Positions 1-7,731 of a stretch of 64,000 nt of DNA are shown here, one piece after another. The notes under the pieces were generated by a model. That model saw nothing but the letters and a program-made list of their open reading frames with translations. It ran no database searches and was not told where the DNA came from. The stretch is from positions 124,001 to 188,000 of the forward strand of contig NZ_JADMLH010000013.1 of assembly GCF_016464385.1 (NCBI RefSeq), in the 5' to 3' direction. Position numbers and translations under genes: made by a program. This stretch comes from Nucisporomicrobium flavum. GTDB taxonomy: Bacteria > Actinomycetota > Actinomycetes > Mycobacteriales > Micromonosporaceae. Each line of letters starts with the position of its first letter. Within the stretch, counting starts at the first letter, position 1.

Positions 1-786
1 GGCGGCCAGCCCGCCCAGGGACACCCCGGCCACGCCGACGTCGCGGGGGTACGGGCTCAGCCCGTACGCCCGCCGCGCCCACGGCATCAGCTCGCGCAGC
101 ACGAAGCGGGTGGTCACCGGCGACGACGGTGCCAGGTCGGCGTCGCGGGTGGCGTCGGTGCCGTGCACGAAGAGCGTCACGAGCGGCGGGATCCGTCCGG
201 CCGCGACGAGGTTGTCGACGGTCACCGGGTTCGCCAGCACGGTGCGGGCCAGGTACCCGTCGAAGACGATCAGCGCCGGCGCGCCCGCCCGGTCGGTGCC
301 GGCGGGGCGGTGCACGCTGACCCGGCGCCCGCCGACGACGGCCTCCGCCAGCTCCCCGGCGGGGACGTCCGGGTCCGGCACCGACCAGGTCTCCGGGTCG
401 GCGTGCGGCAGCGTCAGCACGGAGACCCAGCAGTCGCGGTCGGTCGGGTCGCCCGGGTCGCCGGGGAAGCGGAGGCGGCCGGGGTTCAGGAGGTCGATGT
501 GCGCCGGCCCGCTGCCCGTGTCGTCGGGCGGGATCCGGGCCTGCTCCGGCGGCACGTGGGAGAGCCAGTACACGGTCCGCAGCCGGGCGGGCAGGCGTAC
601 GGTGCCGTGCCACACGTCGGTGCCGGGTTGCCGCCGCAGCGGCAGGCGGATCGATCCGGCGACCGAGGCCCGTTCCGCCTCGCCGCGCCACACGAAGGTG
701 ACCTCGACGAGCCCGCGGGCGTCGACGGCGGACACCAGCGGCGCCCCGGCCGTGACCGCGCGTTCCCAGAGATCCGCCGCCGGCAC
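1..786 (-). CDS. Enterochelin esterase-like alpha/beta hydrolase (partial, 3' end outside window)
   Basis: The reading frame runs off the left edge without a stop. It shows an N-terminal beta-rich region of about 150 residues, as in the Fes N-terminal domain. Then comes an alpha/beta-hydrolase part with a nucleophile elbow, GVSLGG, just before the edge. Fes-type enzymes cleave the ester backbone of ferric catecholate siderophores in the cytoplasm; here the substrate is inferred from the fold only. The start is uncertain: the only normal start codon in frame is GTG at 786, but coding-like sequence continues upstream to the smpB stop at 807-809, so a CTG start near 810 is possible. Confidence 0.7.
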   Translation of the reverse strand, partial: MPAADLWERAVTAGAPLVSAVDARGLVEVTFVWRGEAERASVAGSIRLPLRRQPGTDVWHGTVRLPARLRTVYWLSHVPPEQARIPPDDTGSGPAHIDLLNPGRLRFPGDPGDPTDRDCWVSVLTLPHADPETWSVPDPDVPAGELAEAVVGGRRVSVHRPAGTDRAGAPALIVFDGYLARTVLANPVTVDNLVAAGRIPPLVTLFVHGTDATRDADLAPSSPVTTRFVLRELMPWARRAYGLSPYPRDVGVAGVSLGGLAA

Positions 787-806
787 GCTGCCCAGGATGT
801 CACGGA

Positions 807-1289
807 TCAGCGCCGTCCGCGCCCCTTCAGGTGGCGGCCCAGGGCCCGCGCGATCTCCCGGTTGGCGTCGCGCTCGGCGATCGCCTGGCGCTTGTCGTAC
901 TCCCGTTTGCCCTTGGCCAGCGCGAGCTCGACTTTCGCCCAGCCGTCGTTGAAGTACAGCGAGAGCGGCACGAGCGCGATGCCGGGCTCGCGCAGTTTGT
1001 CGAGGATGCGCTCGATCTCGACGCGGTGCAGCAGCAGCTTGCGCGTACGCCGCGGCGCGTGGTTGGTCCACGAGCCGAAGCCGTACTCGGCGATGTGCAG
1101 GTTGTAGAGCATGAGCTCGCCCTCGTGCTCCTGGGCGAACGCGTCGACGATCGAGGCGTAGCCGGCGCGCAGCGACTTCACCTCGGTGCCGGCCAGCACG
1201 ATGCCCGCCTCGTACGTCTTGAGGATCGCGTAGTCGTGGCGCGCCTTGCGGTTGGACGCGATGACCGTGCGACCGGTCTCCCTCGGCAT
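807..1289 (-). CDS. smpB: SsrA-binding protein SmpB
   Basis: This 160-residue protein matches SmpB over its full length. It has the N-terminal core with NRKARHDY, then TEVKSLR, and the basic C-terminal tail (KGKREYDKR onward, ending in KGRGRR) that enters the ribosomal A site. SmpB carries tmRNA into stalled ribosomes for trans-translation. The ATG at 1289 follows an AGGGGG ribosome site. The esterase-like gene begins directly at its 3' end, so the two may be cotranscribed. No tmRNA gene is visible in the window. Confidence 0.97.
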   Translation of the reverse strand: MPRETGRTVIASNRKARHDYAILKTYEAGIVLAGTEVKSLRAGYASIVDAFAQEHEGELMLYNLHIAEYGFGSWTNHAPRRTRKLLLHRVEIERILDKLREPGIALVPLSLYFNDGWAKVELALAKGKREYDKRQAIAERDANREIARALGRHLKGRGRR

Positions 1290-1404
1290 GCGGCCCCCTC
1301 ACGTCGGCCCGGCCGGTGCCGGGCGGCTCCTCGTGACGCTCGAGTCAACCGTGCGAGCCTACGACCCGGCCACCGATTTGCCCGCGACCCGGCCATGTCG
1401 CACC

Positions 1405-1511
1405 GCCGGCGGCGGGCCGTCCGCGCGGTGGCGCCTCGCGGGGCGTCTCGCCTTGCCGGCGGCGGGCCGTCCACGCGGGGAGCGTCTCGCGTTGCCGGCG
1501 GCGGGCCGTCC
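1405..1511. repeat. Three copies of an 18-bp GC-rich direct repeat
   Basis: The 18-mer GCCGGCGGCGGGCCGTCC occurs at 1405-1422, 1455-1472 and 1494-1511. The last two copies are also preceded by a shared GCGTCTCGC block, so the unit there is about 39 bp. The repeats fill the 335-bp stretch between smpB (ends 1289) and the ABM gene (starts 1625). I see no convincing gene in that stretch, only overlapping frames created by the repeat. Confidence 0.85.
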
Positions 1512-1624
1512 ATGGGGCAGCCGAGCGCGTCCGCCGTCTCCTCGGCAAGATGGAGCGGGTGGCGGCCCGTCGCCCCGCCCGCGGGGCCCGTGGTGCGGGC
1601 GACGGCACGAGGAGAGGACCAAGG

Positions 1625-1948
1625 ATGATCTTCATCACCGCGAAGTTCCAGATCAAGCCGGAGGACGCCGACCGCTGGCCGGAGATCGCCGGTGCGTTCA
1701 CCCGCGCGACCCGCGCCGAACCGGGCTGCCTGTGGTTCGACTGGTCGCGCAGCGTCGACGACCCGAACGAGTACGTGCTCGTCGAGGCTTTCCGTGACGG
1801 CGAGGCGGGCGCGGCGCACGTCAACTCCGCGCACTTCAAGCAGGCGCAGCAGGACCTGCCGCCGCACCTGCGGTCCACGCCGCGCATCGTCAGCCAGACC
1901 ATCGAGCAGGACGACTGGTCGGAGCTGGGCGAGCTCGCGGTCAAGTGA
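1625..1948 (+). CDS. Antibiotic biosynthesis monooxygenase (ABM) domain protein, YgiN-like
   Basis: A 107-residue protein formed by a single ABM (dimeric alpha-beta barrel) domain. It starts IFITAKFQIKPEDADRW and has the usual EPGCLWFDW strand and the EYVLVEAF strand. Members act on quinones, polyketides or haem without a metal cofactor; the substrate here cannot be told. The ATG at 1625 was chosen because an AGGAGAGG ribosome site lies at 1609-1616. A longer frame from a GTG at 1550 would add repeat-derived sequence and is unlikely. Confidence 0.85.
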   Translation: MIFITAKFQIKPEDADRWPEIAGAFTRATRAEPGCLWFDWSRSVDDPNEYVLVEAFRDGEAGAAHVNSAHFKQAQQDLPPHLRSTPRIVSQTIEQDDWSELGELAVK

Positions 1949-1985
1949 GCCGGGGGCGCGGCGGGCGCCGCGCCCCCACCGGGGG

Positions 1986-3050
1986 TCAGGAGATGGCCGC
2001 CTGCACGGCGGGCAGCCACCGGCCGGCGATCTTGCGGTTGCCGGCGTCGTTGGGGTGGACGCCGTCGCCGGTGTCGGTGGCCGGGTCGAAGCCGGTCCAC
2101 TGGTCGACGACCGTGATCGGCGAGGCCGTGGTGGACAGCCCGGCCGCCCAGCCCGGGATCGCCGCGTTGAGGTCGCGGACGCGGGCCGCGCACTCGGGGC
2201 AGGTGGGCGGGTTCATCGGGATGATCTGCGCGACCAGGATCTTCATGGCCGGGTTCTGCGCGCGCATCTGGCCGACGAGCTTGGTGAAGGCCGCGAGGAT
2301 CGTGGCGGTGGGCCGGTTGCTCCACACGTCGTTGGTGCCGAAGTGCATCATCACCACGTCCGGCCCGGTCGCCGCGAGCCAGGCCGGCAGCTGGTTCTGG
2401 TCGGCCACGTTGGTCGCCAGGAAGCCGCCATGGCCCTCGTTCTCCCCGTCGTACGGGAACCCGCATCCCTGCGCGGGCAGCGTGCCGACGAAGTCCACGC
2501 GTTCGGCCGGCAGTTGCTGCCACAGCAACGCCCGCCAGCAGCCGGGGGAGCCGGTGATCGAGTCGCCGAGCGGCATGGTCTTCACGGCCCGGCCGGCGGG
2601 CGGCGGGGTCGACGGCGGCGTGGACGGCGTGGACGGCGGCGTGCTGGGCACTGATCCCGTACAGGCGGTGCCGTTGAGGGTGAACGCGGTGGGGGAGGAG
2701 CCGGAGCCGGAGCCGTTGAAGCCGACGCTCGTGGTGGCGTTCGTGCCGAGCGAGCCGTTCCAGCCCGCGTTGCGCACGGTCACATTCGCGCCGGACTGGG
2801 TCGCCACCCCGTTCCACAGCTGGGTGACGGTCTGCCCGGACGGGAAGCTGAACCCGAGCGTCCAGGCGGTCACCGGGTCGCCGAGATTCGTGATCGCGAT
2901 CGAGGCGCCGAAGCCGCCGGGCCACTGGTTGGTCACGCTGTAGGCGACCCGGCACCCCGCCGCCGCCTGGGCCGGCCCCGCGGCGGCCACGGCCGCCGCG
3001 CCGAGCAGCGCCGTGGCGGCGGCCAGGACAGCCATCGTTCGTCGATGCAT
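1986..3050 (-). CDS. Secreted SGNH-hydrolase with N-terminal CBM2
   Basis: 354 residues. A signal peptide (about 1-30) is followed by a family 2 carbohydrate-binding module (about 31-132, with conserved Trp residues such as W43, W79 and W97). A Ser-Thr-Pro linker comes next (about 133-151), then an SGNH/GDSL esterase domain. Block I is GDSIT with Ser164, block III is GTND (238-241), and the Asp329/His332 pair lies in DGVHP. Such proteins remove acyl groups from plant polysaccharides while bound to cellulose. The ATG at 3050 follows a GGAGG site. It is divergent from the rhamnogalacturonan lyase gene, with two CebR-like operators between them. Confidence 0.93.
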   Translation of the reverse strand: MHRRTMAVLAAATALLGAAAVAAAGPAQAAAGCRVAYSVTNQWPGGFGASIAITNLGDPVTAWTLGFSFPSGQTVTQLWNGVATQSGANVTVRNAGWNGSLGTNATTSVGFNGSGSGSSPTAFTLNGTACTGSVPSTPPSTPSTPPSTPPPAGRAVKTMPLGDSITGSPGCWRALLWQQLPAERVDFVGTLPAQGCGFPYDGENEGHGGFLATNVADQNQLPAWLAATGPDVVMMHFGTNDVWSNRPTATILAAFTKLVGQMRAQNPAMKILVAQIIPMNPPTCPECAARVRDLNAAIPGWAAGLSTTASPITVVDQWTGFDPATDTGDGVHPNDAGNRKIAGRWLPAVQAAIS

Positions 3051-3105
3051 GGGGATCCTCCGGGTGGGGAGCTGAACCGTGAAAGGGGAATGCCGCATTC
3101 TGACA

Positions 3106-3119
3106 TGGGAGCGCTCCCA
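3106..3119. promoter_or_regulatory. CebR-like operator 1 (perfect palindrome)
   Basis: TGGGAGCGCTCCCA is a perfect 14-bp palindrome, identical to the operator known for CebR, the LacI-family cellulose/cellobiose regulator of streptomycetes. It lies 56 bp upstream of the start of the CBM2-SGNH gene. No cebR gene is in the window. Confidence 0.85.
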
Positions 3120-3165
3120 AAAAAAGACGTGAATCGATTGACTCGGATCGGCGGGCGAGGCATGG

Positions 3166-3179
3166 TGGGAACGCTCCCA
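3166..3179. promoter_or_regulatory. CebR-like operator 2 (one mismatch)
   Basis: TGGGAACGCTCCCA differs by one base from the perfect palindrome at 3106. It ends 31 bp before the ATG of the rhamnogalacturonan lyase gene. The centre-to-centre distance from the first box is 60 bp, close to six helical turns, so both boxes lie on the same face of the DNA. Confidence 0.8.
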
Positions 3180-3210
3180 AACCCCCGATTGCCGATTGGC
3201 GGACGCCCAC

Positions 3211-5046
3211 ATGTCGCTACTCGGAAAGCTGCTCGTCCCGGCCGTCGTGGTCCTCGGCGCCGGTCTCACCGTCATCCCCGCCGATGCCGCCGCGCCGTCC
3301 ACCGGCGCGGCCGGCACGCTCGCCGCACGGCAGCTGGAACGGCTCGACCGCGGCCTGGTCAGCGTCCGCTCCGGCAGCGGCAACCTGGTCAGCTGGCGCT
3401 GGCTCGCCACCGACCCGTCCGACGTCGGTTTCCACGTCTACCGCGGCGGCACCCGGATCACCTCCGCGCCGGTCACCGGCTCCACGAACTACCTCGACGC
3501 CGGGGCCGCCGCGGGCGCCTCGTACACGGTGCGAGCGGTGGTCGGCGGCGTCGAGCAGGCCGCGGAGGGACCGTCGCTGAGCTTCACCAACGGCTACTAC
3601 GACGTACGGATCCAGAATCCCAACTCCTCGGCGTACGCGGCCAACGACGCCAGCGTCGGCGACCTGGACGGCGACGGGCGCCTGGAGATCGTGCTCAAGT
3701 GGGAGCCGCTGAACGCCAAGGACAACTCGCAGTCCGGCGTCACCGACCCGGTGTACGTGGACGCGTACCGGCTCGACGGCACCCGGCTGTGGCGCATCAA
3801 CCTCGGCCGCAACATCCGGGCCGGCGCGCACTACACCCAGTTCCAGGTGTACGACTACGACGGCGACGGGCGCGCCGAGGTGGCCATGAAGACCGCGGAC
3901 GCCACGGTCTCGGGCACCGGGCAGGTCATCGGCAACGCCAACGCCGACTACCGCAACTCCAGCGGGTACATCCTCAGCGGCCCCGAATTCCTGACGATGT
4001 TCGACGGGCGTACCGGCGCGGCGCTGTCCACCGTCGACTACGTGCCGCCGCGGGGCACCGTCTCGTCGTGGGGTGACTCGTACGGCAACCGCGTCGACCG
4101 GTTCCTGGCGGGGACCGCGTACCTGGACGGGCAGCGGCCCAGCCTCATCATGGCCCGCGGCTACTACACCCGTACCGTTGTCGTGGCCTGGGATTTCCGC
4201 AACGGCGCGCTGACCCGGCGCTGGACCTTCGACAGCAACAGCTCGACCAACCCGGGCACCGCCGGGCAGGGCAACCACCAGCTGGCGATCGCGGACGTGG
4301 ACGCCGACGGCCGCGACGAGATCGTGTACGGCTCGCTGGCGATCGACGACAACAGCGCCCGGCTGTGGAACACCGGCTACGGCCACGGCGACACCCTGCA
4401 CGTCGGCGATCTCGACCCGGCGCGCCCGGGGCTCGAGGTGTTCAAGGTGGACGAGGACGCGAGCAAGCCGTCGTCCTGGTTCGCCGACGCCCGTACCGGT
4501 CAGATCCTGTGGTCGACCCCGGCCGCCGGGGACAACGGCCGTGGCGTCTCCGGCGACATCTGGGCCGGCAGCCCGGGTGCGGAGTCGTGGTCGTCGATCC
4601 CCGACGGCGTCCGCAGCCCGTCCGGCGCGGTGGTGGCGTCGCGCAAACCCGGCTCCACCAACTTCCTCGCCTGGTGGGACGCCGACCCGGTACGGGAACT
4701 GCTGGACGGCACCCACATCGACAAGTACGGCACCTCCGGTGACACGCGGCTGCTGACGGCCTCGGGCGTGCATTCGAACAACGGCACCAAATCGACGCCC
4801 TCGCTCTCCGGCGACCTGCTCGGCGACTGGCGCGAGGAAGTCATCTGGCCCACGAGCGACAACACGGCGCTGCGGATCTACTCGACCCCGGTGCCGACCG
4901 ACCGGCGGATCACCACGCTGCTGCAGGACTCGCAGTACCGCACCGCGCTCGCGTGGCAGAACACCGCGTACAACCAGCCGCCGCACCCGAGCTTCTTCAT
5001 CGGTTCGGGCATGGCGACCCCTCCTCGGCCGGTAGCCGCCCGCTGA
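3211..5046 (+). CDS. Secreted rhamnogalacturonan lyase, polysaccharide lyase family 11 (YesW/YesX-like)
   Basis: 611 residues with a signal peptide (about 1-27) and an FnIII-like N-terminal strand region. A long beta-propeller follows, with calcium-binding Asp loops: DLDGDGR near residue 151, DYDGDGR near 215 and DVDADGR near 362. This is the PL11 arrangement, which cuts the rhamnose-galacturonate backbone of pectin by beta-elimination outside the cell. I chose the ATG at 3211. A TTG at 3196 would add five residues but lies closer to the operator at 3166-3179. A GGCGGA sequence may serve as a weak ribosome site. The operators suggest control by a CebR-like repressor. Confidence 0.92.
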   Translation: MSLLGKLLVPAVVVLGAGLTVIPADAAAPSTGAAGTLAARQLERLDRGLVSVRSGSGNLVSWRWLATDPSDVGFHVYRGGTRITSAPVTGSTNYLDAGAAAGASYTVRAVVGGVEQAAEGPSLSFTNGYYDVRIQNPNSSAYAANDASVGDLDGDGRLEIVLKWEPLNAKDNSQSGVTDPVYVDAYRLDGTRLWRINLGRNIRAGAHYTQFQVYDYDGDGRAEVAMKTADATVSGTGQVIGNANADYRNSSGYILSGPEFLTMFDGRTGAALSTVDYVPPRGTVSSWGDSYGNRVDRFLAGTAYLDGQRPSLIMARGYYTRTVVVAWDFRNGALTRRWTFDSNSSTNPGTAGQGNHQLAIADVDADGRDEIVYGSLAIDDNSARLWNTGYGHGDTLHVGDLDPARPGLEVFKVDEDASKPSSWFADARTGQILWSTPAAGDNGRGVSGDIWAGSPGAESWSSIPDGVRSPSGAVVASRKPGSTNFLAWWDADPVRELLDGTHIDKYGTSGDTRLLTASGVHSNNGTKSTPSLSGDLLGDWREEVIWPTSDNTALRIYSTPVPTDRRITTLLQDSQYRTALAWQNTAYNQPPHPSFFIGSGMATPPRPVAAR

Positions 5047-5059
5047 GGAACGAAGGCCT

Positions 5060-5087
5060 CGCGGCCGGCCCATCGCGGCCGGCCGCG
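5060..5087 (+). terminator. Hairpin after the rhamnogalacturonan lyase gene
   Basis: Two perfect 10-bp arms, CGCGGCCGGC at 5060-5069 and its complement at 5078-5087, with an 8-base loop. It lies 13 bp after the lyase stop codon. There is no T-run, which is usual for actinomycete terminators. Confidence 0.6.
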
Positions 5088-5137
5088 CAGGTGCCCGCCG
5101 GTGCCTGGTGAGTGGGACGACCGCCGGCGGGTGCCGT

Positions 5138-5174
5138 GGGCGGCGGCCGGGAGGAGAGGGCCCGGCCGCCGCCC
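5138..5174. terminator. Bidirectional terminator between convergent genes
   Basis: A perfect 14-bp stem (GGGCGGCGGCCGGG at 5138-5151, complement at 5161-5174) with a 9-base loop. It separates the lyase gene from glcF, which converge here. A second, slightly imperfect hairpin follows at about 5180-5211. Confidence 0.75.
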
Positions 5175-5218
5175 CTTCACGGCGGCGGCGAGCTGCCCCG
5201 CTGCCGCCGTGGACGGCG

Positions 5219-6583
5219 CTACGACCGCCGGAGCAGCGCTCCCGGATCCAGGCCACGGATCGAGGCGTCCAGCACCTTCGCGGTGTGCGCGAGGGCGATC
5301 TCACCGCCGAGGCGGCGTACCGAGGCGGCGACCTGCATCAGGCAGCCGGGGTTGGCGGTCACCAGCAGCTCCGCGCCGGTGGCCAGGACGTTGCGGGCCT
5401 TGCGGTCGCCGAGCTCCGCCGCGGGCTCCGGGTTCAGCACGTTCCAGATGCCGGCCGAACCGCAGCAAATCTCCGGGTCGGCGATCTCCTTCACGGTCAG
5501 CCCGGGGATTCCCCACAGCAGGGCGCGGGGCTGGGCCCGTACGCCCTGGGCGTGCGCGAGGTGGCAGGCGTCGTGGTACGCGACCGTCAGCGGCAGCGGG
5601 TGCCGTGGCGCGACCGGGCCCAGCTCGACCAGGATCTCCGACAGGTCGCGCACCTTCGCGGCGAACGCGGCGGCGGGCTCGGCGTACCGTGGATCGTCAC
5701 GCAGCAGGTCGGCGTACTCCTTCATCGACGAGCCGCAGCCCGCCGCGTTGACCACCACGTGGTCCACGCCGGCGCGCGCGAACGTGTCGATGAGGCGCCG
5801 GGCGAAGCGCTGCGCCTCCCGCTCGCGTCCGTTGTGGACGCTCAGCGCGCCGCAGCAGCCCTGCCCGCGCGGGACGACGACATCGCAGCCCTCCGCGGCC
5901 AGGATCCGGATCGTCGCCGAGTTCACGTCCGGGAAGAACGCGCCCTGCACGCAGCCGGTCAGCACGCCGACCACCGCCCGCCGCGTGCCGCGGGCCGGGA
6001 TGAGGCGCGGGGGAGCGGGCACCCGGCCCAGCCGCGGCGCCAGCGACTCCAGCGTGGCCAGCGTCGGGCCCAGCCGCTCCATCAGGCCGGTCCGTGCGAC
6101 CAGGCGCTGCAGGCCCGACGCCTGGTACGCCCGCAGCGGCCCGCGCAGCAGCCGCAACCGCCGCGGGTACGGGAACAGCGAGAAGATAGCCGCACGCAGG
6201 GCACGCTGGGCGGGCGTACGGTCGAAGCGCCGCTCGACCTGCGCACGGGTGTCCTCGATGAGCCGGTCGTAGCGCACTCCCGACGGGCACGCGGTCACAC
6301 ACGCCATGCAGCCCAGGCAGCGGTCGTAGTGCCGGACCATCGACGCGGTCATCGGCTCGCCGTCCAGGCCCTCCTTCATGAGGTAGATCCGGCCGCGCGG
6401 GGAATCCATCTCCTCGCCCCACAGCGCGTACGTCGGGCAGGTGGTCAGGCAGAAGCCGCAGTGCACGCAGTCGTCGACGATGTCGGAGCGCGGGGGCCGG
6501 TGGTCGTCGAACGCTGGCTCGCCGGCCACCGGCCCCAGCACATCGCGCGGACCGTCCTGCGTACCCCAGGTGCTGTCGACCAT
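5219..6583 (-). CDS. glcF: Glycolate oxidase iron-sulfur subunit GlcF
   Basis: 454 residues. Two [4Fe-4S] ferredoxin motifs lie near the N-terminus: Cys39-42-45-49 in CVHCGFCLTTCP and Cys89-92-95-99 in CLGCMACVTACP. Two CCG (cysteine-rich) domains follow, with GQGCCGAL and EICCGSAG. GlcF passes electrons from the flavin subunits to the membrane quinone pool. Its ATG overlaps the glcE stop (TGATG at 6581-6585), which suggests translational coupling in a glcD-glcE-glcF operon. A related activity such as D-lactate oxidation is possible. Confidence 0.92.
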   Translation of the reverse strand: MVDSTWGTQDGPRDVLGPVAGEPAFDDHRPPRSDIVDDCVHCGFCLTTCPTYALWGEEMDSPRGRIYLMKEGLDGEPMTASMVRHYDRCLGCMACVTACPSGVRYDRLIEDTRAQVERRFDRTPAQRALRAAIFSLFPYPRRLRLLRGPLRAYQASGLQRLVARTGLMERLGPTLATLESLAPRLGRVPAPPRLIPARGTRRAVVGVLTGCVQGAFFPDVNSATIRILAAEGCDVVVPRGQGCCGALSVHNGREREAQRFARRLIDTFARAGVDHVVVNAAGCGSSMKEYADLLRDDPRYAEPAAAFAAKVRDLSEILVELGPVAPRHPLPLTVAYHDACHLAHAQGVRAQPRALLWGIPGLTVKEIADPEICCGSAGIWNVLNPEPAAELGDRKARNVLATGAELLVTANPGCLMQVAASVRRLGGEIALAHTAKVLDASIRGLDPGALLRRS

Positions 6584-7731
6584 CAGATGCCTCCCACGAA
6601 GCGTCCCGGCGCGAAGTGGTGGCCCGGGTCGAACTGGTCCTTCACCCGCCGCATGAGGTCGAGACCCGGCACCGGCCCCCACATGTCGACGGCCTGCCGG
6701 ACCTCGGCCGGCGCGGTCAGCACGACGGTGTGCCCGCCCGCGCGGACCGTCTCGGCGCGCAGCCGTTCCACGATGCGGGGCGCGTCCTGATCGCTGCCGA
6801 CGGCGGCGTACAGGACGCCGGTGCCGGCGGAGCCGCGGATGCCGGTCTCCGCCGCCGCCTCGACCAGGTCCGGGACCTTCGACAGCGCGGCGGTCAGCTT
6901 CAGGCCGGTGCCGCCGGGCTGCCACGGGTACGCGCCCCACCAGGACGGCGGCTCGCCGATCTGCCCGCCGAGGACCTTCTCCAGCCGGGCCGCGCGGTCG
7001 CGGACGCCCTCCGCGGTGCCCTCGACCAGCACGGCGACCGTGACCTCGCCGTCCGGCGGGCGGTCCACCTCCACGGCGGACGGCACGACCTGCTCGTCGC
7101 GGACCGCCGCCAGCAGGGCGCCCAGCCCGGACGCCGGGACCGTACGCGTCACCACCGCCCGCGCCGGGGGCACCGGGTGCAGCCGGAACGCGCACTCGGT
7201 GATCAGCCCGAGGGTGCCGTACGAGCCGGTGAAGAGCTTGCCCAGGTCGTACCCGGCGACGTTCTTGACGACCTTGCCACCCGAGTGCGCGACCGTCCCG
7301 CCCGGCCGCACCACCGTGATGCCGATGAGCAGGTCGCGGGCGGTGCCGTAGAGCATCCGGCGCGGGCCGCTGATGTTCGCCGCGACGCTGCCGCCGACGG
7401 TGGCGCCGGGCAGTGGGCTGTCCAGCGCGAGCTGCTGCGAGCCGAAGTCCAGCGTGGACAGTGGCGTGCCGGCGCGCAGCACGGTGATGAGGTCCCCGGC
7501 AGCGTGCTCGACGACGCCGGTGAGCCGGTGGGTGTCCACGATCAGGTCGAGCCGCCGGGGCGGCGGCCCCCAGCCGAGCTTCGTGCCGCCGCCGCGCACC
7601 ACGACGGCGAAGTCATGCGCGGCCGCCGCGCGCAGCAGCTCCGACGCCTCCTCGGTGCTCCCGGGAGCAGCGACGAAGCGCGCCGGCACGCCGGCCACGT
7701 GGTCGTCCTCGGTCGCCGGCCGCCAGTCCAT
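6583..7731 (-). CDS. glcE: Glycolate oxidase FAD-binding subunit GlcE
   Basis: 382 residues, a short FAD-binding PCMH-type protein as expected for GlcE. It shows VVRGGGTKLGWG, where FAD pyrophosphate binding is expected, and the later GGSVAANISGPRR and VKNVAGYDLGKL segments typical of the family. It forms the glycolate oxidase complex with GlcD and GlcF. Its start overlaps the glcD stop and its stop overlaps the glcF start, each as TGATG. Confidence 0.92.
   Translation of the reverse strand: MDWRPATEDDHVAGVPARFVAAPGSTEEASELLRAAAAHDFAVVVRGGGTKLGWGPPPRRLDLIVDTHRLTGVVEHAAGDLITVLRAGTPLSTLDFGSQQLALDSPLPGATVGGSVAANISGPRRMLYGTARDLLIGITVVRPGGTVAHSGGKVVKNVAGYDLGKLFTGSYGTLGLITECAFRLHPVPPARAVVTRTVPASGLGALLAAVRDEQVVPSAVEVDRPPDGEVTVAVLVEGTAEGVRDRAARLEKVLGGQIGEPPSWWGAYPWQPGGTGLKLTAALSKVPDLVEAAAETGIRGSAGTGVLYAAVGSDQDAPRIVERLRAETVRAGGHTVVLTAPAEVRQAVDMWGPVPGLDLMRRVKDQFDPGHHFAPGRFVGGI

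Noticed and set aside
807..1289. A tmRNA (ssrA) gene beside smpB
   Set aside because: I looked for the alanyl acceptor end and tag-coding stretch on both sides and found none in the window.
1359..1622. Arg/Pro-rich minus-strand frame in the smpB upstream region
   Set aside because: It is created by the 18-bp repeats, has no ribosome site and no family features.
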